A stretch of DNA of 64,000 nt from positions 119,851,680 through 119,915,679 of the forward strand of contig NC_089240.1 in the NCBI RefSeq assembly GCF_963924675.1, given 5' to 3'. Each line of letters opens with the position of its first letter. Within the stretch, counting starts at the first letter, position 1. A program made the translations under genes and the position numbers. Under the pieces are notes generated by a model. That model saw only the letters and a list, made by a program, of their open reading frames with translations. It was not told the DNA's origin and ran no database searches. Below are positions 36,540 through 48,895 of this stretch, piece by piece. Origin of the DNA: Phocoena phocoena (Eukaryota; Chordata; Mammalia; Artiodactyla; Phocoenidae).

Positions 36540-36845
36540 CCTATATGGTTACATCTTTTCTCTTTCAGTTTTCATGAACAGCCAAACAGCCCCCAGTAGC
36601 ACTGGTTTTGAAGCAATTCCAGGTCCAGCTTCCTTAAGGATGAAAGACCACAAGGAATAAGGTCAAGTGATCTCAGCCTTCCTATCTGAGCCCAGCCTCA
36701 AGTTGATCCAGCAGCTGAATGCAGCCATAGGAATGAGCCCAGGTTAGACCAACAGAATTGCCCAAGCAATCCACAAAATCATAAGATAACATATGTTTTT
36801 AAGCCACTAAGTTTGGGGGCTATTTTTAATGCAGTGTTAACTAAA
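36540..36845 (+). repeat. Degenerate MaLR-type LTR 3' part (tentative)
   Basis: 'gcagctgaatgcagccataggaatgagcccagg', 'cagaattgcccaagcaatccacaaaatcataagataa' and 'taagccactaagtttggggg' follow the 3' part of an old MLT-like LTR. Confidence 0.55.
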
Positions 36846-36847
36846 CC

Positions 36848-37000
36848 AGGGTGCCTGGACTATATACTGAAGAATATGAGGGAGCCACTGAAGAGGTTTA
36901 AAGATAGATAGGAATAAGATCAGATTTACGTTGTTAACATACCACTCTAGCTACAGTATAAAGGCTGGAGAGAAAAAATAGGTAGTGGAAAGAGCAAATT
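36848..37000 (-). repeat. L2 fragment
   Basis: 'gggagccactgaagaggtttaaagatag', 'aagatcagatttacg' and 'ccactctagctacagtataaaggctgg' is reverse-strand LINE-2. Confidence 0.7.
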
Positions 37001-37511
37001 TATGCAAAGATATGCCCTGAATCAGAGCTACATATGTCATTTAGTTTTGATTGTATTACATAAGATCAAGGTGTTGTTATAGCTCAAGATAACTGAAAGA
37101 CCATGGGATGTGTCCATAGTGTTGGAAGAGGCAGGAAAGAGCATGTTCAACCCATTTCATAAACTGGTTGCATCTTCCCTCCTGTTATGCCACTTAGGAA
37201 ACTATATGGGTATTACTGTGATGTAATGTCTTTCACTTATTCATCCAGGTTTTCAAATGACAGGTGGAAGCACTTTTGTTGGCAGAACTATCTCAAAACC
37301 AAAGAAGGAAAATTGGCTGATTTTTTTCAACACAGCCTATAGATTTGTGTTACTTCCTTCACATACTCTAGATGTGATTTTTTTGAGTTAAGTGTGTAAA
37401 CCCAGATAGTTATTGTGTTTCTCATAATTCAATAACTAAAATCAATCAGTGGTGACATGGGGGAGATACAGTCAAGGAAATAATACTAGTCTGGTCTGGG
37501 CAAGAGATATA

Positions 37512-37765
37512 TCATCCTAGATAATAGCAGAGGCCCAGAAATAAGACAAACCCAAGTTTGAATCCCAGGTCTACATCTTGAAAAACTGTGTTACCTTGGG
37601 CAAGGTAAGCCTCTTTTAAGTCTTCATTCCCTGTGTGTGATGGAGTTAACAATGAGATAATATACTTTAAAGTATCTTGGCACAGTGCCTGGAAAACAGT
37701 CAGGATATTATCAACGGCATATGATAATGAGAACTGACTCTGGTAATATATGACATTGTGCAAAT
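37512..37765 (+). repeat. MIR (nearly complete)
   Basis: 'gtttgaatcccaggtctac', 'actgtgttaccttgggcaaggtaagcc', 'gttaacaatgagataatatac' and 'ggcacagtgcctggaaaacag' run in MIR order from head to 3' end. Confidence 0.85.
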
Positions 37766-38708
37766 CATTTCTCCTCTCTGGCTTTTAGTTAACTTACCTG
37801 TAGTCTGAGGGTTTTGGGACACTGCAAGCAATATTGTTTTAGGGATTTAAGAATGTATCTACTTTGGGTCATTTTCTAAATTTTAATTGTTTCAAGATAA
37901 AGTGCAGTACTTTGCCTCTCACAGCGAATTGCCATGTGAATAACAGTGGAAAGATAAGAACAAGTATAACTGCCACATTTCTTTGAAAGCCTTTTAAAAT
38001 ACAATTGCAAAAGTTATATAATGTTTTACAGAAAACTTACTCACTGACTGTTTCTTTGGACTGTAGTTTAACTTTGCTCTGTTCCAAGAGCTTTTCTGTG
38101 TTAGATGTGACTTACTCTAGTGGAAAAGATAGTGGCAGGTCTTAAAATTTATACTGAACAAGGTGCTTGTTAGAGATTTTCCTTATCCACTCTTAGTGAT
38201 ATCAAATTCAGATGCCTAATCTACAATTCCCAGATTCAGTCCAGGTTACTTTTAAAAAAGGATCAGTAGTCAGCAATTATCCAAGCCAATGCCTGAGTTG
38301 CTGTTGGTAATAATACGTTGCATCTTTCTGTTAGGAGTCCATCTGGGTCCCTCTACAAAACTTCACAATGAAGGCCATCTGATGCTCACACTTTCCTTGA
38401 AATTTAATTTCTTAAAATTGTCATCATTTGATTTAAATAGACTTGCTGTATGAAATATCAGTTCTCTACATCAAAACAGTCACATCTGGGCAGTTACTGT
38501 TGAACTCTCATGCATGGAACTTCTTCTAAATGTCTGTGATATCTGTCAATGCCTTGAATGATCATATAATTCCAAGACTTGGACCCCATATACAGGTTAT
38601 TTTATAGCAAGAAAGAAGGGTAATCTGTGCCCTAATCTATAGAAAATTCTGCAGGGAAACAGTGCTTGGATTATCTCTTTTTGGAAGATATTTATTTATT
38701 TGTTTTTT
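37766..38708. other. No recognisable gene or repeat
   Basis: No supported feature up to the microsatellite. Confidence 0.45.
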
Positions 38709-38755
38709 CATTCATTCATCCATCCATCCATCCATCCATCCATCCATCCATCCAT
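38709..38755 (+). repeat. (TTCA)/(TCCA)n microsatellite
   Basis: Two or three TTCA units followed by about nine TCCA units. Confidence 0.95.
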
Positions 38756-38769
38756 TTTTGTAAAACATG

Positions 38770-39215
38770 TATCTGATTGTGCCACTACCTGCTTAAACAT
38801 CTTAACCCCTCTACCTCTGCCCCCAGTTCCAGTACTGTCACCACAACTATTTTACATCAGATAGAATCAAAACTCATAAGTATTGGCCCCAAAAGTTTTT
38901 CCATCTCTCCTAATCTACAATCTTTGCCAAAATCCCTCAGTTCCACACACAGATATTCACTCTCTTCTCCACAGATGTCCCAATGCCTTTGCATATGTTG
39001 TTCCCTTTGCTTTAAATGACCCCCCCAGCTGTTTTCCCCATGATTGCCCTATGAAATTATACACACAGCTTTTGTGCTCTCATACATTATGGGCACTTCT
39101 CTACAATGGCCCTCAAAACAAGTTGAAATTATATGTCAGTGGATTTACCACTTTGGTGACAGGGAATATATCCTATTTATCTTGGTGTCTCTAGCACCAC
39201 AGGTAACCCCTAAAG
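38770..39215 (+). repeat. L2 fragment
   Basis: 'tgcctttgcatatgttgttccctttgc' (38980-39011), later 'cctatttatcttggtgtctctagcacc', is the forward LINE-2 3' half. The two 80-103 codon open frames here lie in this repeat. Confidence 0.65.
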
Positions 39216-39424
39216 AAACAATGAAAAGATCCCACATAAACTAGAGCTGTTCATGAATGTTGTAACAAGCTAGGGCTTATGAGAGCATACAGGGATAGGT
39301 ACCAGGGAGGAATCAATTATGGAAATAAATGAAATAGAATAATTGTAGATGGAGTAAAAGAACTATATGGAAACTAGAGCAGCAGATGTGGTAAAAAGGC
39401 TGAAGTTGGAACAACAATTCATTA

Positions 39425-40815
39425 AACTAAACCCAGACATTAAACACAGACAAACCTTACACACGACTTTATTCAACATGGATCATAGACCTAAATTAAA
39501 AATGCTAAAGTATAAAACTCCTAGAAGATAATATAGGAGAACACCTAGATGAACTTGAGTACAGCGATGACTTTTAAGATACAACATCAAAGATGCGATC
39601 TGTAAAATAAACAATTGATAAGCTAGACTTCATTAAAATTATAATCTTCTGTTCTGTGAAAAACAATGTCAAGAAAATTAGAAGACAAGCCACAGACTGG
39701 GATACAGTATGTGTCTGTGCAAAAGATACATCTGATGAAGAACTGGTATCCAAAGTATACAAAGAACAGTTAAAACTCAACAATAAGAAAACAACTTGAT
39801 TAAAAAACGGGCCAAAGACCTTAACAGATGCTTTAATGAAGAAGATACACAGATGGCAAATAAGCATATGAAAAGGTGCTCCACCCTACATGTCATCAGG
39901 GAAATGCAAATTCAAACAACAATGACATACCACTACACACCTATTAGGATGGCCAATACCCAGAACACTGATAACACCAAACACTGGCGAGGATGTGGAG
40001 CAACAGGAGCTCTCATTCATTGCTGGTGGGAATGCAAAATGGTACAGCCAAGACGGTTTAGTGGTTTCTCATAAATCAAACATACTCTTACCATATGATC
40101 TAGCAATCATGCTCCCTGGTATCTGCCCAAAGGAGTTGAGAGCTCATATGTCCAAACAAAACCCTGCACACAGATGTTTATAGCAGCTTTCTTCATAACT
40201 GCCAAAGCATAGAAGCAACCAAGATGTCCTTCAGTAGGTGAATGGATTAAAGAAGCTGTGATACATCCAGAAAATAGAATATTAATTCAGCCTTAACAAG
40301 AAATGAGCTATCAAACCATAAAAAGACATTGAAGGACCTTAAATGAATATTACTAAAGTGAAAGAAGCCAATCTGAAAAGGCTACGTACTGTATGGTTCC
40401 AACTCTATGACATTCTGGAAAAGGAAAACTATGGAGATAGTAAAAAGATCAGTGTTTGTCAGGGGTTAAAATCACAGGAAAAGATGACTAGGTGAGGACA
40501 CACAGAGGATATGTAGGGCAGTGAAAGGATTTTGTATGACACTATAATGGTGGCTACATATCATTATACATTTATCCCAACCCATTTAACGTACAACACC
40601 AAGAGTGAACTGTAATGTAAACTATGGACTTTGGGCAAGAATAATGTGTCAATGTAGGTTCATCAATTGTAACAAAGTCCCACTCTGGTGGGGATACTGA
40701 TAAAGGGGGGAGTTATGTATATGTGAGGACAGGGGCTATATGAGAAATCTCTGTAACTTTCTCTCAATTTTGCTGTGAACCTAAAACTGCTCCAAAAATA
40801 TAAAGTCTTAACAAC
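39425..40815 (+). mobile_element. Ancient L1 ORF2 3' third and 3'UTR
   Basis: 'ttaggatggccaatacccag', 'ggcgaggatgtggagcaacaggagctctcattcattgctggtgggaatgc' encode the decayed Cys-rich end of ORF2 (about 39796-40074, with '[14 protein letters not shown]' and '[11 protein letters not shown]'). It continues through a 3'UTR to 'gctccaaaaatataaagtc'. Diverged, broken by several frameshifts. Confidence 0.85.
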
Positions 40816-41117
40816 AAAAGAAAACAAAAACACTATACTAGTTATATTTCAGAAACTAACCATAGCATGTATTACAATTTGTGACATGATAAAGGTAGCA
40901 ACGTCCAATCTATAGGACACAGATTAGTCAATAAATTATAATAGAAAAATTACATTACTTACTTAGCAAACTAAACCATAACTAAATTCTGGAAGGTTTA
41001 AAGAGTTTCTTAATACACAAAATGAAATATAAAATTATAAATTACATAGTTACATATCTTTCTTATGTAAAAATGATAAATAATATTGACATTTAAATAC
41101 TTAGAAAACTTCTTTAT

Positions 41118-41153
<36 letters not shown>

Positions 41154-41465
41154 TTAGAGTGAGAGAGAGAGAGCAGGTGAGCAAACTGGGAAAATCTTCG
41201 CAAAGATCTTAAGGTGTTACAAGGCTTAAAACTCTTAATTTATAAAGACATGAAAGTTTAAAAAAAACCTCTAAAATATAACTAGGAATGAAAAAGAAGA
41301 CTAGTAGCAGCCAACTCACATAAAAATGAGTGCAAATGCTTTATATTCAAATACTTAAGTTTAGGAGTTATCAAAAAAATGCAAATAAGTATATAATATT
41401 TCTTTTTACAATAGAAAGCCAAATATATTACTAAAAGTACAGCTAAAATCATAATCTCATACCAT
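40816..41465. other. AT-rich DNA with (GT)n-(GA)n at 41119-41174
   Basis: About 16 GT units (41119-41151) followed after a short gap by a GA run (41159-41174), a compound microsatellite. Nothing else recognised. Confidence 0.6.
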
Positions 41466-41471
41466 GCAAAT

Positions 41472-41600
41472 TGCTGTATTAGCCTGCTCAAGTTGCCATA
41501 AAAAAATCACAGACTAGGTAACAAACAATGGAAATTTATTACTCACAGTTCTCTGGAGACTGGAAGTCTAAGATTAAGGTGTCAGAAGGTACTGTACTAA
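41472..41600 (+). repeat. Ancient interspersed repeat, family unassigned
   Basis: 'ctgtattagcctgctcaagttgccataa', 'atggaaatttattactcacagttctctggagactggaagtctaagattaaggtg' is a common old mammalian repeat related in layout to 1618-1860. Confidence 0.5.
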
Positions 41601-43110
41601 AACAAAGGAAAGGTTTATCTTTAAGTAGGAAATCCATTTTTTACTATATTTTTAACATATTTTTGAATAATTTCTATGCAAATCATATATAACTCTTATA
41701 AACAAAAAAAGAAATATTTTAAATGTTTTGTGTAATCATTGAGTTCTTTTCTTTCTGATTATGTCCCATTATCACCATATGTTTCAATAGAACCCTACAT
41801 GTCCATACTTAAACCTGTTGAGTCCTCTGATAATTCCTTTTAAAAATTAATTTCATAGAATGTGTGTTTCAATTTTCAGTTACTTCTTTAATTCTGGTCA
41901 GTTAAATATTCTCCCCTAAATATATTAAGATTTAGCAATCATTGTGTTTTATATTTATGGAATTTTAAAACTTTTTCTAATGATAATTCTTTTAATATGT
42001 TTTCAAAACATAATCTTTTGTGCTAGAACTTGAGACACTCTAATATTAAGTACCATGAGATGTATTAGAGGAATATAGAAATAAATAATACATGTTCTCA
42101 TGCCAAATTCTAGTGAAGAAAACAGCCACATTCACAAATACCTATAATATGATATAGCACTAAAATAAGCATTACCATTGGACCCCAGTATTTGACCTTT
42201 TTAGACATTTTTGGTAGTACAAAATATTGCTTTAGTAACTTACAACAGTCATAAATGAGCTATGCGTAAAAGTTGCCATATTTTTATTAGTTCCCTTGCA
42301 AATGACTGAAGGAATCCTTTTTTTTCTTTTTGGTTGATATTACGTATTTGTCTTCTTATGTAATATGATTAGAAAATGAAATATTTCTCTGCTACATGTT
42401 ACAGTATCAAAACTAATTCCCTGAGCGCAGCCCTGATCTGAGAACAGAGCAGCATTCCAGAGGCTCAGTTCAATCGCTCCCTGCTCTCAGAAGACTCAGA
42501 TGATACACTGAGGGATAATCACCCTGAGGACTCTATACTAAAACCTTTAAAAAGTCCTGAAAATGTGCACATCCTTATCATCTGTGGCTTTGCTATCTTG
42601 GAAATTGTTGTCCACTTATATGCGTCCTTTCTTCCCTGAGAAAGGTGGTCTTCTCAGAAACCATGGACTCTGATGCTGTGTCCTCCAGAGGATCCTCACG
42701 TTTATTGTTTTAGTTTCTAGAGCTCAACAAAGAATATCTCTTTTTTAGAAGATATATAGTGCTCTCCTTTGTTTAGGACGTGGTTGATATTGTTTCTGTC
42801 TGCAGAATAAGGGAACTTGGTCTGGGGTGAGACACTTCTTTTCATGTGGTTGAAAGTCATAGGGGAACACTCACTCACTCAGGCAAGTGCACTAAGCCTA
42901 ACCCAAAGTCTGTCTGCTCTACCTGGCTTGGAATTATCTGGTCGGGGCTGTCAACTGTCACCAGGGCAGCTGACACTGCTTTGCCACACAGCCTGTCCTT
43001 CCACCTCCTTTCCAAAAAGTGGAAGGGAATGGACATCCCATGAAACCCAAAGATGCCCTAGGCTCAACACATGCATGCACACGTGTGTGCGTGTATGTAA
43101 TTCTCATTGA
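41601..43110. other. No supported gene
   Basis: AT-rich to 42400, then more balanced composition. Open frames at 42817-43110 (97 codons) and 42846-43043 have no recognisable domain and overlap each other. Confidence 0.4.
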
Positions 43111-43114
43111 TAGC

Positions 43115-43285
43115 TCTGTGGTGTAAAGGTAATTGCTGTTGTACAAAATAAGGAAACTGAAGTACAGAAAAAGGTGAAACATGTAACAAGTCATGTGCCC
43201 TAGTTCTCATAGTGGGAAAGTGGTGGAATCAGGTGTGTGACTGGGTCTTTCTGACTCCAAAGCCCCACTCCTTTTCAAGGGCAAC
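43115..43285 (-). repeat. MIR
   Basis: 'acaaaataaggaaactgaagtacagaaaaaggtgaaac', then 'tctgactccaaagccccactcc' is reverse-strand MIR core and head. Confidence 0.7.
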
Positions 43286-43584
43286 TCACTCATCACTAAT
43301 TCAGGTGAGGTGTCAGGGAGGAATCTAAAAGAGAGTGCACAGGAGGGAAAGAGGGGGAAAGGCAGGACTAAATAGCTTCCTGTCTTCTTCAGCATTTTCT
43401 TGTGAATTTGTGGATGGATTTGTGTTAGCGCTCATAGTTTTCTATCCTGCATCTGAACCATTTATTTTCCCCTGTAAATTACTTCAAAAACCGATGTGAA
43501 TTCTGTGAGGGATTAACCTTTGCAGCTTCCTTTTTGAGTTTCAAAGGACTCCACAACCATTAATTACTCACTTACATCTGGACG

Positions 43585-43720
43585 GCAAGGCAAGAATTAT
43601 TGCCTTCACTGAATCAAAGGAAACCAAGAGGTCAAGCAGTTCCCTGCAGTCCCCACAGCAAGTAAATGATGGAGTGAGTCAAGAATTGGAAAGCACACAT
43701 CCTAATTTCAGCTCTATATT
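43585..43720 (-). repeat. MIR fragment
   Basis: 'aaaggaaaccaagaggtcaagcag' and 'cccacagcaagtaaatgatggagtgagtcaagaattgg' follow reverse-strand MIR. Confidence 0.6.
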
Positions 43721-44555
43721 TAGACATTGACTTTTTTTTCTGGTATAAGAAGGGCAGTGCTGCTAACAATGCTGAGCTATTATTCTGCCCAACACTCAGA
43801 GGAAGATGTGTTGATCAGAGATAGGAAAGACAAGGAGAGAGGGAGAGAGAGACAGACTACACAGAGAAGGGGGTGGAGAGATAATTTTTGAGTAAAAAGA
43901 ATGAACTGTCATATTCATCGTGGGGGGCAACAGGGTGCTTTGTCAGGAAGAATGGAAAGCTCAAGGTAAACAGGGGGAAATGCAGGCAGCAGTCCAGAAT
44001 TTTCCTCATCCCACAGGTGCTGCTCCCCAGCAGACGTAAGCATTAAAAGGGATGACTGCAAAAAAGTCATAGATGTAAGATTTCAGAACTTTGACTCAAG
44101 TACATCTTTGCTCATCACCACTGGAGTGTTCCTTGAAAATCTCCAGGAGTGTTCAATAAAAAGCAATGAAAAAGATCCAACATTTAAGAAGGGAAAAAAA
44201 GATTCTGAGGGTCTCTCCAGTAGGAAACAAACGTGGCCACAATTAGGTAAAACTTAATTAGCAACCATGTAGAAAGATTGTAATCCCCTTTAAGAGCTTA
44301 TTTCAATGTGGTCTCATTTTCTCTCGATTCTTTCAGACATAAAGCAGTTATTTCACATTCTGGAGCTAACTCTTGTCCAAATGGCACATAGTATGCATGC
44401 ATTAAGTAGTTTTCTAAAATGAAAGAATGTTTGAAATATTGAATAGATGAATTATTTTTGTTATTCCCAAATGAACCACATCACCAGAGTAATACTTGCA
44501 TTCTCAATTTTTTTCCCATCTTCCCTGCCTCCAGAAAATGGTTATAGAGTTAAAC
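43721..44555. other. No supported gene; purine-rich patch
   Basis: A GA-rich patch at about 43825-43860 is low complexity. The rest is unassigned. Confidence 0.4.
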
Positions 44556-44559
44556 TTAA

Positions 44560-44765
44560 ATTTTGGAAATTTTTCATTGGTTAAATAAATTATAATGAAG
44601 CCATACTACAGAATACAATGCAGCTACCAAATGAACGTGGTAAACCTATATATAATGTCTTGAGAAAAGAATGTCTGAAATACACTGAGTCTTTTTTAAA
44701 AGCAAATTGTAAAGTATATGTTTAGTGTGAGTCTGTTAGTATTTTTAAAGAATCCATATTCATTT
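44560..44765 (+). mobile_element. Ancient L1-type 3' fragment
   Basis: 'aataaattataatgaagccatactacagaatacaatgcagctacc', 'taatgtcttgagaaaagaatg' resembles the distal end of an old L1 or half-L1. Confidence 0.5.
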
Positions 44766-45486
44766 TATGGATAAAACATGTTGGACAGTATATGCATACA
44801 ACTCAAATGGACACCCCACACTGGCTGAATATCCTACTGTACTTGCCTTATGGATTTATTTTATTAATCTTTAAATCAACTTTTTAACACTGAATCTCTT
44901 CAAGTATCTTATAATATCTCACTGAGCTAATGAATTAACTTCATATTTTATTGAGAAAATAAAAGCCAGAAATCTTACCAGTCCACAATCAAACATATCA
45001 AGCTGCCTCTCTACTTTCTGTGCCCGTTTTGCCTGTCTTCCCCTCTTATCTCTTAAAATGGAGGGAGTGCTCCTACTGCTATCAAGCCCATCCTTACCAC
45101 TTATGCACAGGAGTCCATCCCCTCTTGTTTCTTCAAAAACCTTATTTTTATTGTCATTCATTTATATTCACTCATTCATATTCTTTCCTTCCACCACCCT
45201 CCCTACCTCCCTTCCTCACTGTCTCTCTCTTTCTTTCTCTCAGCAGTGAGATGAACCCCATGGCTGTGCTGATCCACCCAACCCTCAATCTGGCATACCG
45301 TTCCATGGGGGACAATAGAACATGGGGAAGTTTAGCTCCTTGCTTATATTATCACAGCAAGTGATTAAAGATTTGGACCGTTACTCTTGTTTTGGTTGTT
45401 GTTTTAATCAATTACTCCAACACCCAATAATTCATCTCTCTCTAGTTCAGCTGAGTTCCTAACAATAACATTATATGGAAGACAAG
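44766..45486. other. No supported gene; pyrimidine-rich patch
   Basis: 45180-45245 is a CT-rich patch. Open frames of 63-114 codons cover it and are not credible genes. Confidence 0.4.
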
Positions 45487-45648
45487 GGAAACAGAAGAAC
45501 CAAAATACTTTTAAAATGAAGAATAAAGTTGGAGGATGCATACTACCCTACTATAAGACTTGATATAAAACTACAATAACCAATACAGCATGATATTGGT
45601 AAAGGGAAAGACACATAGATCAAAGGAGCAGAAGGAAGCGTTCAGTAT

Positions 45649-46181
45649 TGACAAAGATTCTCTCTCCTTGACCAAACTCTAGTCAGGCTCCTTTGAGAAC
45701 TTCTCCATTAGGCCTCAACCTTGGTATATAAGACTTGAACAAATACTAACATGGTTTCTAATAGCTCAAGGCCACATTCCTAGGATGACCCTAGACCCCT
45801 TAAAGTGCCTGCATGAGAAAACTCAAGATAGCCCCCAAATTTACTACTTATTCTAGCCAACACCTGAAGATAGAGCCTCTGTCTCCCAGCCTCTGTGGGA
45901 GAGTAGAAGCCTAACTTCAATAAGCATCAGTTAACAAACCCAGAGGGGTATCACATAGACCAATCCCTCCCTGTGCACTTTTTATAATTTTTAACTTCCC
46001 TCACTCTACTCAGCCCCCACTCACCCTTTCCCTGGTCCCTCGCTCTCTCTTTAAAATGCCTAGTCACCTCTATACAAATCAGGCTAAGTTTGTGCTGGGT
46101 TCTTTTCTCTATTTCAGTAGTATATTACTGAATAAAATCTGTCCTTACCACTTTAATGTCTGGCTTTGTTTATTTTTGACA
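45649..46181 (+). mobile_element. Solo LTR (ERV1-like) with 4-bp TSD GTAT
   Basis: The 533-bp block starts TGACAAAG and ends TTTTTGACA, imperfect inverted termini with TG...CA ends. GTAT flanks it at 45645-45648 and 46182-46185, and the old L1 continues across the two flanks. Toward the 3' end are 'ctctctctttaaaatgcctagtcacc' (a TTTAAAA TATA-like box) and AATAAA ('gaataaaatctgtccttacc', about 46131), as in ERV1 LTRs. No internal viral genes remain. Confidence 0.9.
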
Positions 46182-46790
46182 GTATAGGCCCACAAAAATG
46201 TGACAATTGATTTTTCTACAAATATATAAAAACATTTCGATGGAGAAAGGATACTTTTCAAAAATGGTGTTGGAAATATGAGACACCCATATGCAAACCA
46301 TGAACCCTACACTTTATATAAAAATTAACTCATAGGCTGAAATATAAAATGTTAAACTATAAAATCTCTAAAACAAAACATAATAGAAAATCTTTATGAC
46401 TTATGGTTAAGCAAAGAGATATTAGGGATGACAATACATGCAAGATCTTTAGAAGAAAAAAATGCTAAATTGGACATCATTAAAATTAAAAACTTTTGCT
46501 CTGAGAAAAATACTGTAAAAAATTAAAAGGCAAGCTACAGAAAAATGTATCACATATTTATGACAAAGGACTTGTATCCAAAATACATAAATAACTCACT
46601 ATGCTCAACAGTAAGAAAGAAAATTAACAAACAGGCAAAACACTTGAAGGAACAATTCGCCAAAGAGAAAAGCTGAAACATAAGCACTTGAAAATATGTT
46701 CAACATCGTTAGCCATTAGGGAAATGCAAATTAAAACCATGATGAGATAGTCTTACACACATATTAGAATACCTACAGTTAAAAATTATG

Positions 46791-47472
46791 GGAAGCAAAC
46801 TAAGTGTCCATTGACAGATGAATGCATAAAGAAGATGTGGCACATATATACAATGGAGTATTACTCACCCATAAAAAGAAACGAAATTGAGTTATTTGTA
46901 GTGAGGTGGATGGACCTAGAGTCTGTCATACAGAGTGAAGTAAGTCAGAAAGAGAAAAACAAATATCATTTGCTAACACATATATATGGAATCTAAAAAA
47001 AAGGAAAAAAAAAGGTTCTGATGGACCTAGGGGCAGGACAGGAATAAAGACGCAGATGTAGAGAATGGATTTGAAGACACGGGGAGGGGGAAGGGTAAGC
47101 TGGGACGAAGTGAGAGAGTAGCATTGACCTATATACACTACAAATGTAAAATAGATAGCTAGGGGGAAGCAGCCGCATAGCACAGGGAGATCAGCTCAGT
47201 GCTTTGTGACCACCTAGAGGGATGGGATAGGGAGGGTGGGAGGGAGACGCAAGAGGGAGGAGATATGGGGATATATGTATATGTATAGCTGATTCACTTT
47301 GTTATAAAGCAGAAACTAACACACCATTGTAAAGCAATTATACTCCAATAAAGATGTTTAAAAAAAAGGGAGGGGATATGGAGATATATGTATACATATA
47401 GCTGATTCACTTTGTTATACAGCAGAAACTAACACAACATTGTAAAGCAACTATACTCCAATAAAGATGTTA
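46791..47472 (+). mobile_element. 5'-truncated L1 with duplicated 3' tail and 10-bp TSD
   Basis: TSD AAAAATTATG at 46781-46790 and 47473-47482. From 46791 it reads the end of ORF2 (the 61-codon frame 46811-46996 ends His-Ile-Tyr-Gly-Ile), the 3'UTR and a first 'aataaagatgtttaaaaaaa' end near 47367. It then reads a second copy of the last ~105 bases (47368-47472), with several base differences (for example 'tatacatatagc' instead of 'tatatgtatagc', and 'acaacattg' instead of 'acaccattg'). Confidence 0.9.
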
Positions 47473-48140
47473 AAAAATTATGAAAAATGCTGGTGAGGGT
47501 GTGGAGAAACTGGACTTTTCACTTATAGCTGATGGGAATGCAAAATGATACAGCCACTAAGGAAAACAGTTTGGCAGCTTATAAAAAGTTGAATGTGAAT
47601 TTATCATACAACCCAGATATTTCATTGCAAGATATTTACCCTAAAGAAAAAAATTATGTTCACATAAATTCCTGCACACAAATATTTATAGAAGTTCTAC
47701 TTATAATTTACAAACAGTAGAAATATTCCAAATGACTTTTAAGGGGTAAGTGGATAAACAGAGCACAGTATATACAATAAAAATTCTACACAGCAGCAAA
47801 AAAATGAACTATTGATACACACATATGCAACAATTTGGATAGATATCAAAGGAGTCATGCTGAGTGAACAAAGCCAACCTCAAAATAAAGCACACATGAT
47901 TCCACCTATATAGGACTCTTGAATATATAAAGCTATAGTGATGGAGAACAGATCAATGATTGCCAGAGGGTAGGAGTAAGAGGAGGGTGTAACTGCACAG
48001 GGGAAGCATGAGGGGGTTTTGGAGGTGAGGGCACTGTTCTTTATCCTGATTATGCTGGTGGTTACACAAATCTATGCATGTGTTAAAACCCATAGAAGTG
48101 TATATCAAAAATATATTTCATTGTATATTAATTTAAAAAT

Positions 48141-48740
48141 AAAATGTTAACTGTGAGTTATTGGTCTTCCTTATTCAACTGGTATCATTTAGATTTAAAC
48201 ACCGATTATTATAGGACTCAATTGTTTTCATAAATTCAGCGAAAATGAGTCAAATTCATGCTGGATTCATTCAAATCATTATTACTTATATTCATTCTGA
48301 TGGATTTTTTAAGAATAAAATCTACTAATCATATAAGCTTCCTTTTGAAAACTACTGAGTCATTTCAAGAACCTCATACATCTACCTAACCCTAACCCTA
48401 ACCCTACCACTCAGCTCAAGCCAGAGATGTTGGTCAGGAAGTATTAGTTACAAGATCTCGTTTAAGAGCGTTGCACAGATATTTCACCATATATGCATTT
48501 TAAAAACACATTTTCACCAGTAGTTTCTTTGTTCCTCCATCTTGCTATGAGCCTACACAAGCACTTGAGTGAACATGTTTTTTGGTTTTTGGTTTTTTCA
48601 TAAACTTGAAGTTAACAACCTCATGGCTTTCTTCTCTTCTATACTACTGAGAAGAGGGTATTCTAAAGTAAGGCTGATATTTAAAATTGCACCATTTCTT
48701 ACCTTTGCATTAAATTCACATACCTTGTGAGTGGTTTAAA
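48141..48740. other. No supported gene; short telomere-like run
   Basis: Includes CCCTAA-type repeats at 48385-48408 (listed separately). Otherwise unassigned. Confidence 0.5.
48385..48408 (+). repeat. Interstitial telomere-like (CCCTAA)n, about 3.5 units
   Basis: 'cctaaccctaaccctaaccc' followed by 'tacc': just over three perfect units of the vertebrate telomere repeat, with no subtelomeric context around it. Confidence 0.9.
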
Positions 48741-48744
48741 GCTA

Positions 48745-48895
48745 ATAACTAATTCAATGAACATTTACCAAGAACCTACTGGCTGTCAGTTACTGTGTTA
48801 GGCGATCAGGATATAAAGATGAACAAGACATGAATCCTGGCAATAGGGTTATCAAAATCTAATAGAGGGCATGAAAAATAGGGATATTAACAGAA
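48745..48895 (-). repeat. L2 3'-end fragment
   Basis: 'tcaatgaacatttaccaagaacctactggctgtcagttactgtgttaggcg' and 'gatatcaggatataaagatgaacaagac'-like order match reverse-strand LINE-2. Confidence 0.65.

Larger units (their letters stand above)
45487..48140 (+). mobile_element. Old L1 ORF2/3'UTR split by an LTR and by a younger L1
   Basis: Three collinear pieces of one old L1: 45487-45648 ('aataaagttggaggatgcatac'), 46186-46790 ('caattgatttttctac', then 'aacttttgctctgagaaa') and 47483-48140 ('aatgctggtgagggtgtggagaaactgg', through the 3'UTR). The breaks coincide exactly with the TSDs of a solo LTR and of a younger L1. All ORF2 frames are dead. Confidence 0.85.

Noticed and set aside
42817..43110. 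97-codon open frame with possible exon
   Set aside because: No recognisable motif, overlaps a second frame, and runs into a CA/GT-rich patch and a MIR.
48385..48408. Chromosome end
   Set aside because: Only about 24 bases of telomere-like repeat, with unique DNA on both sides.
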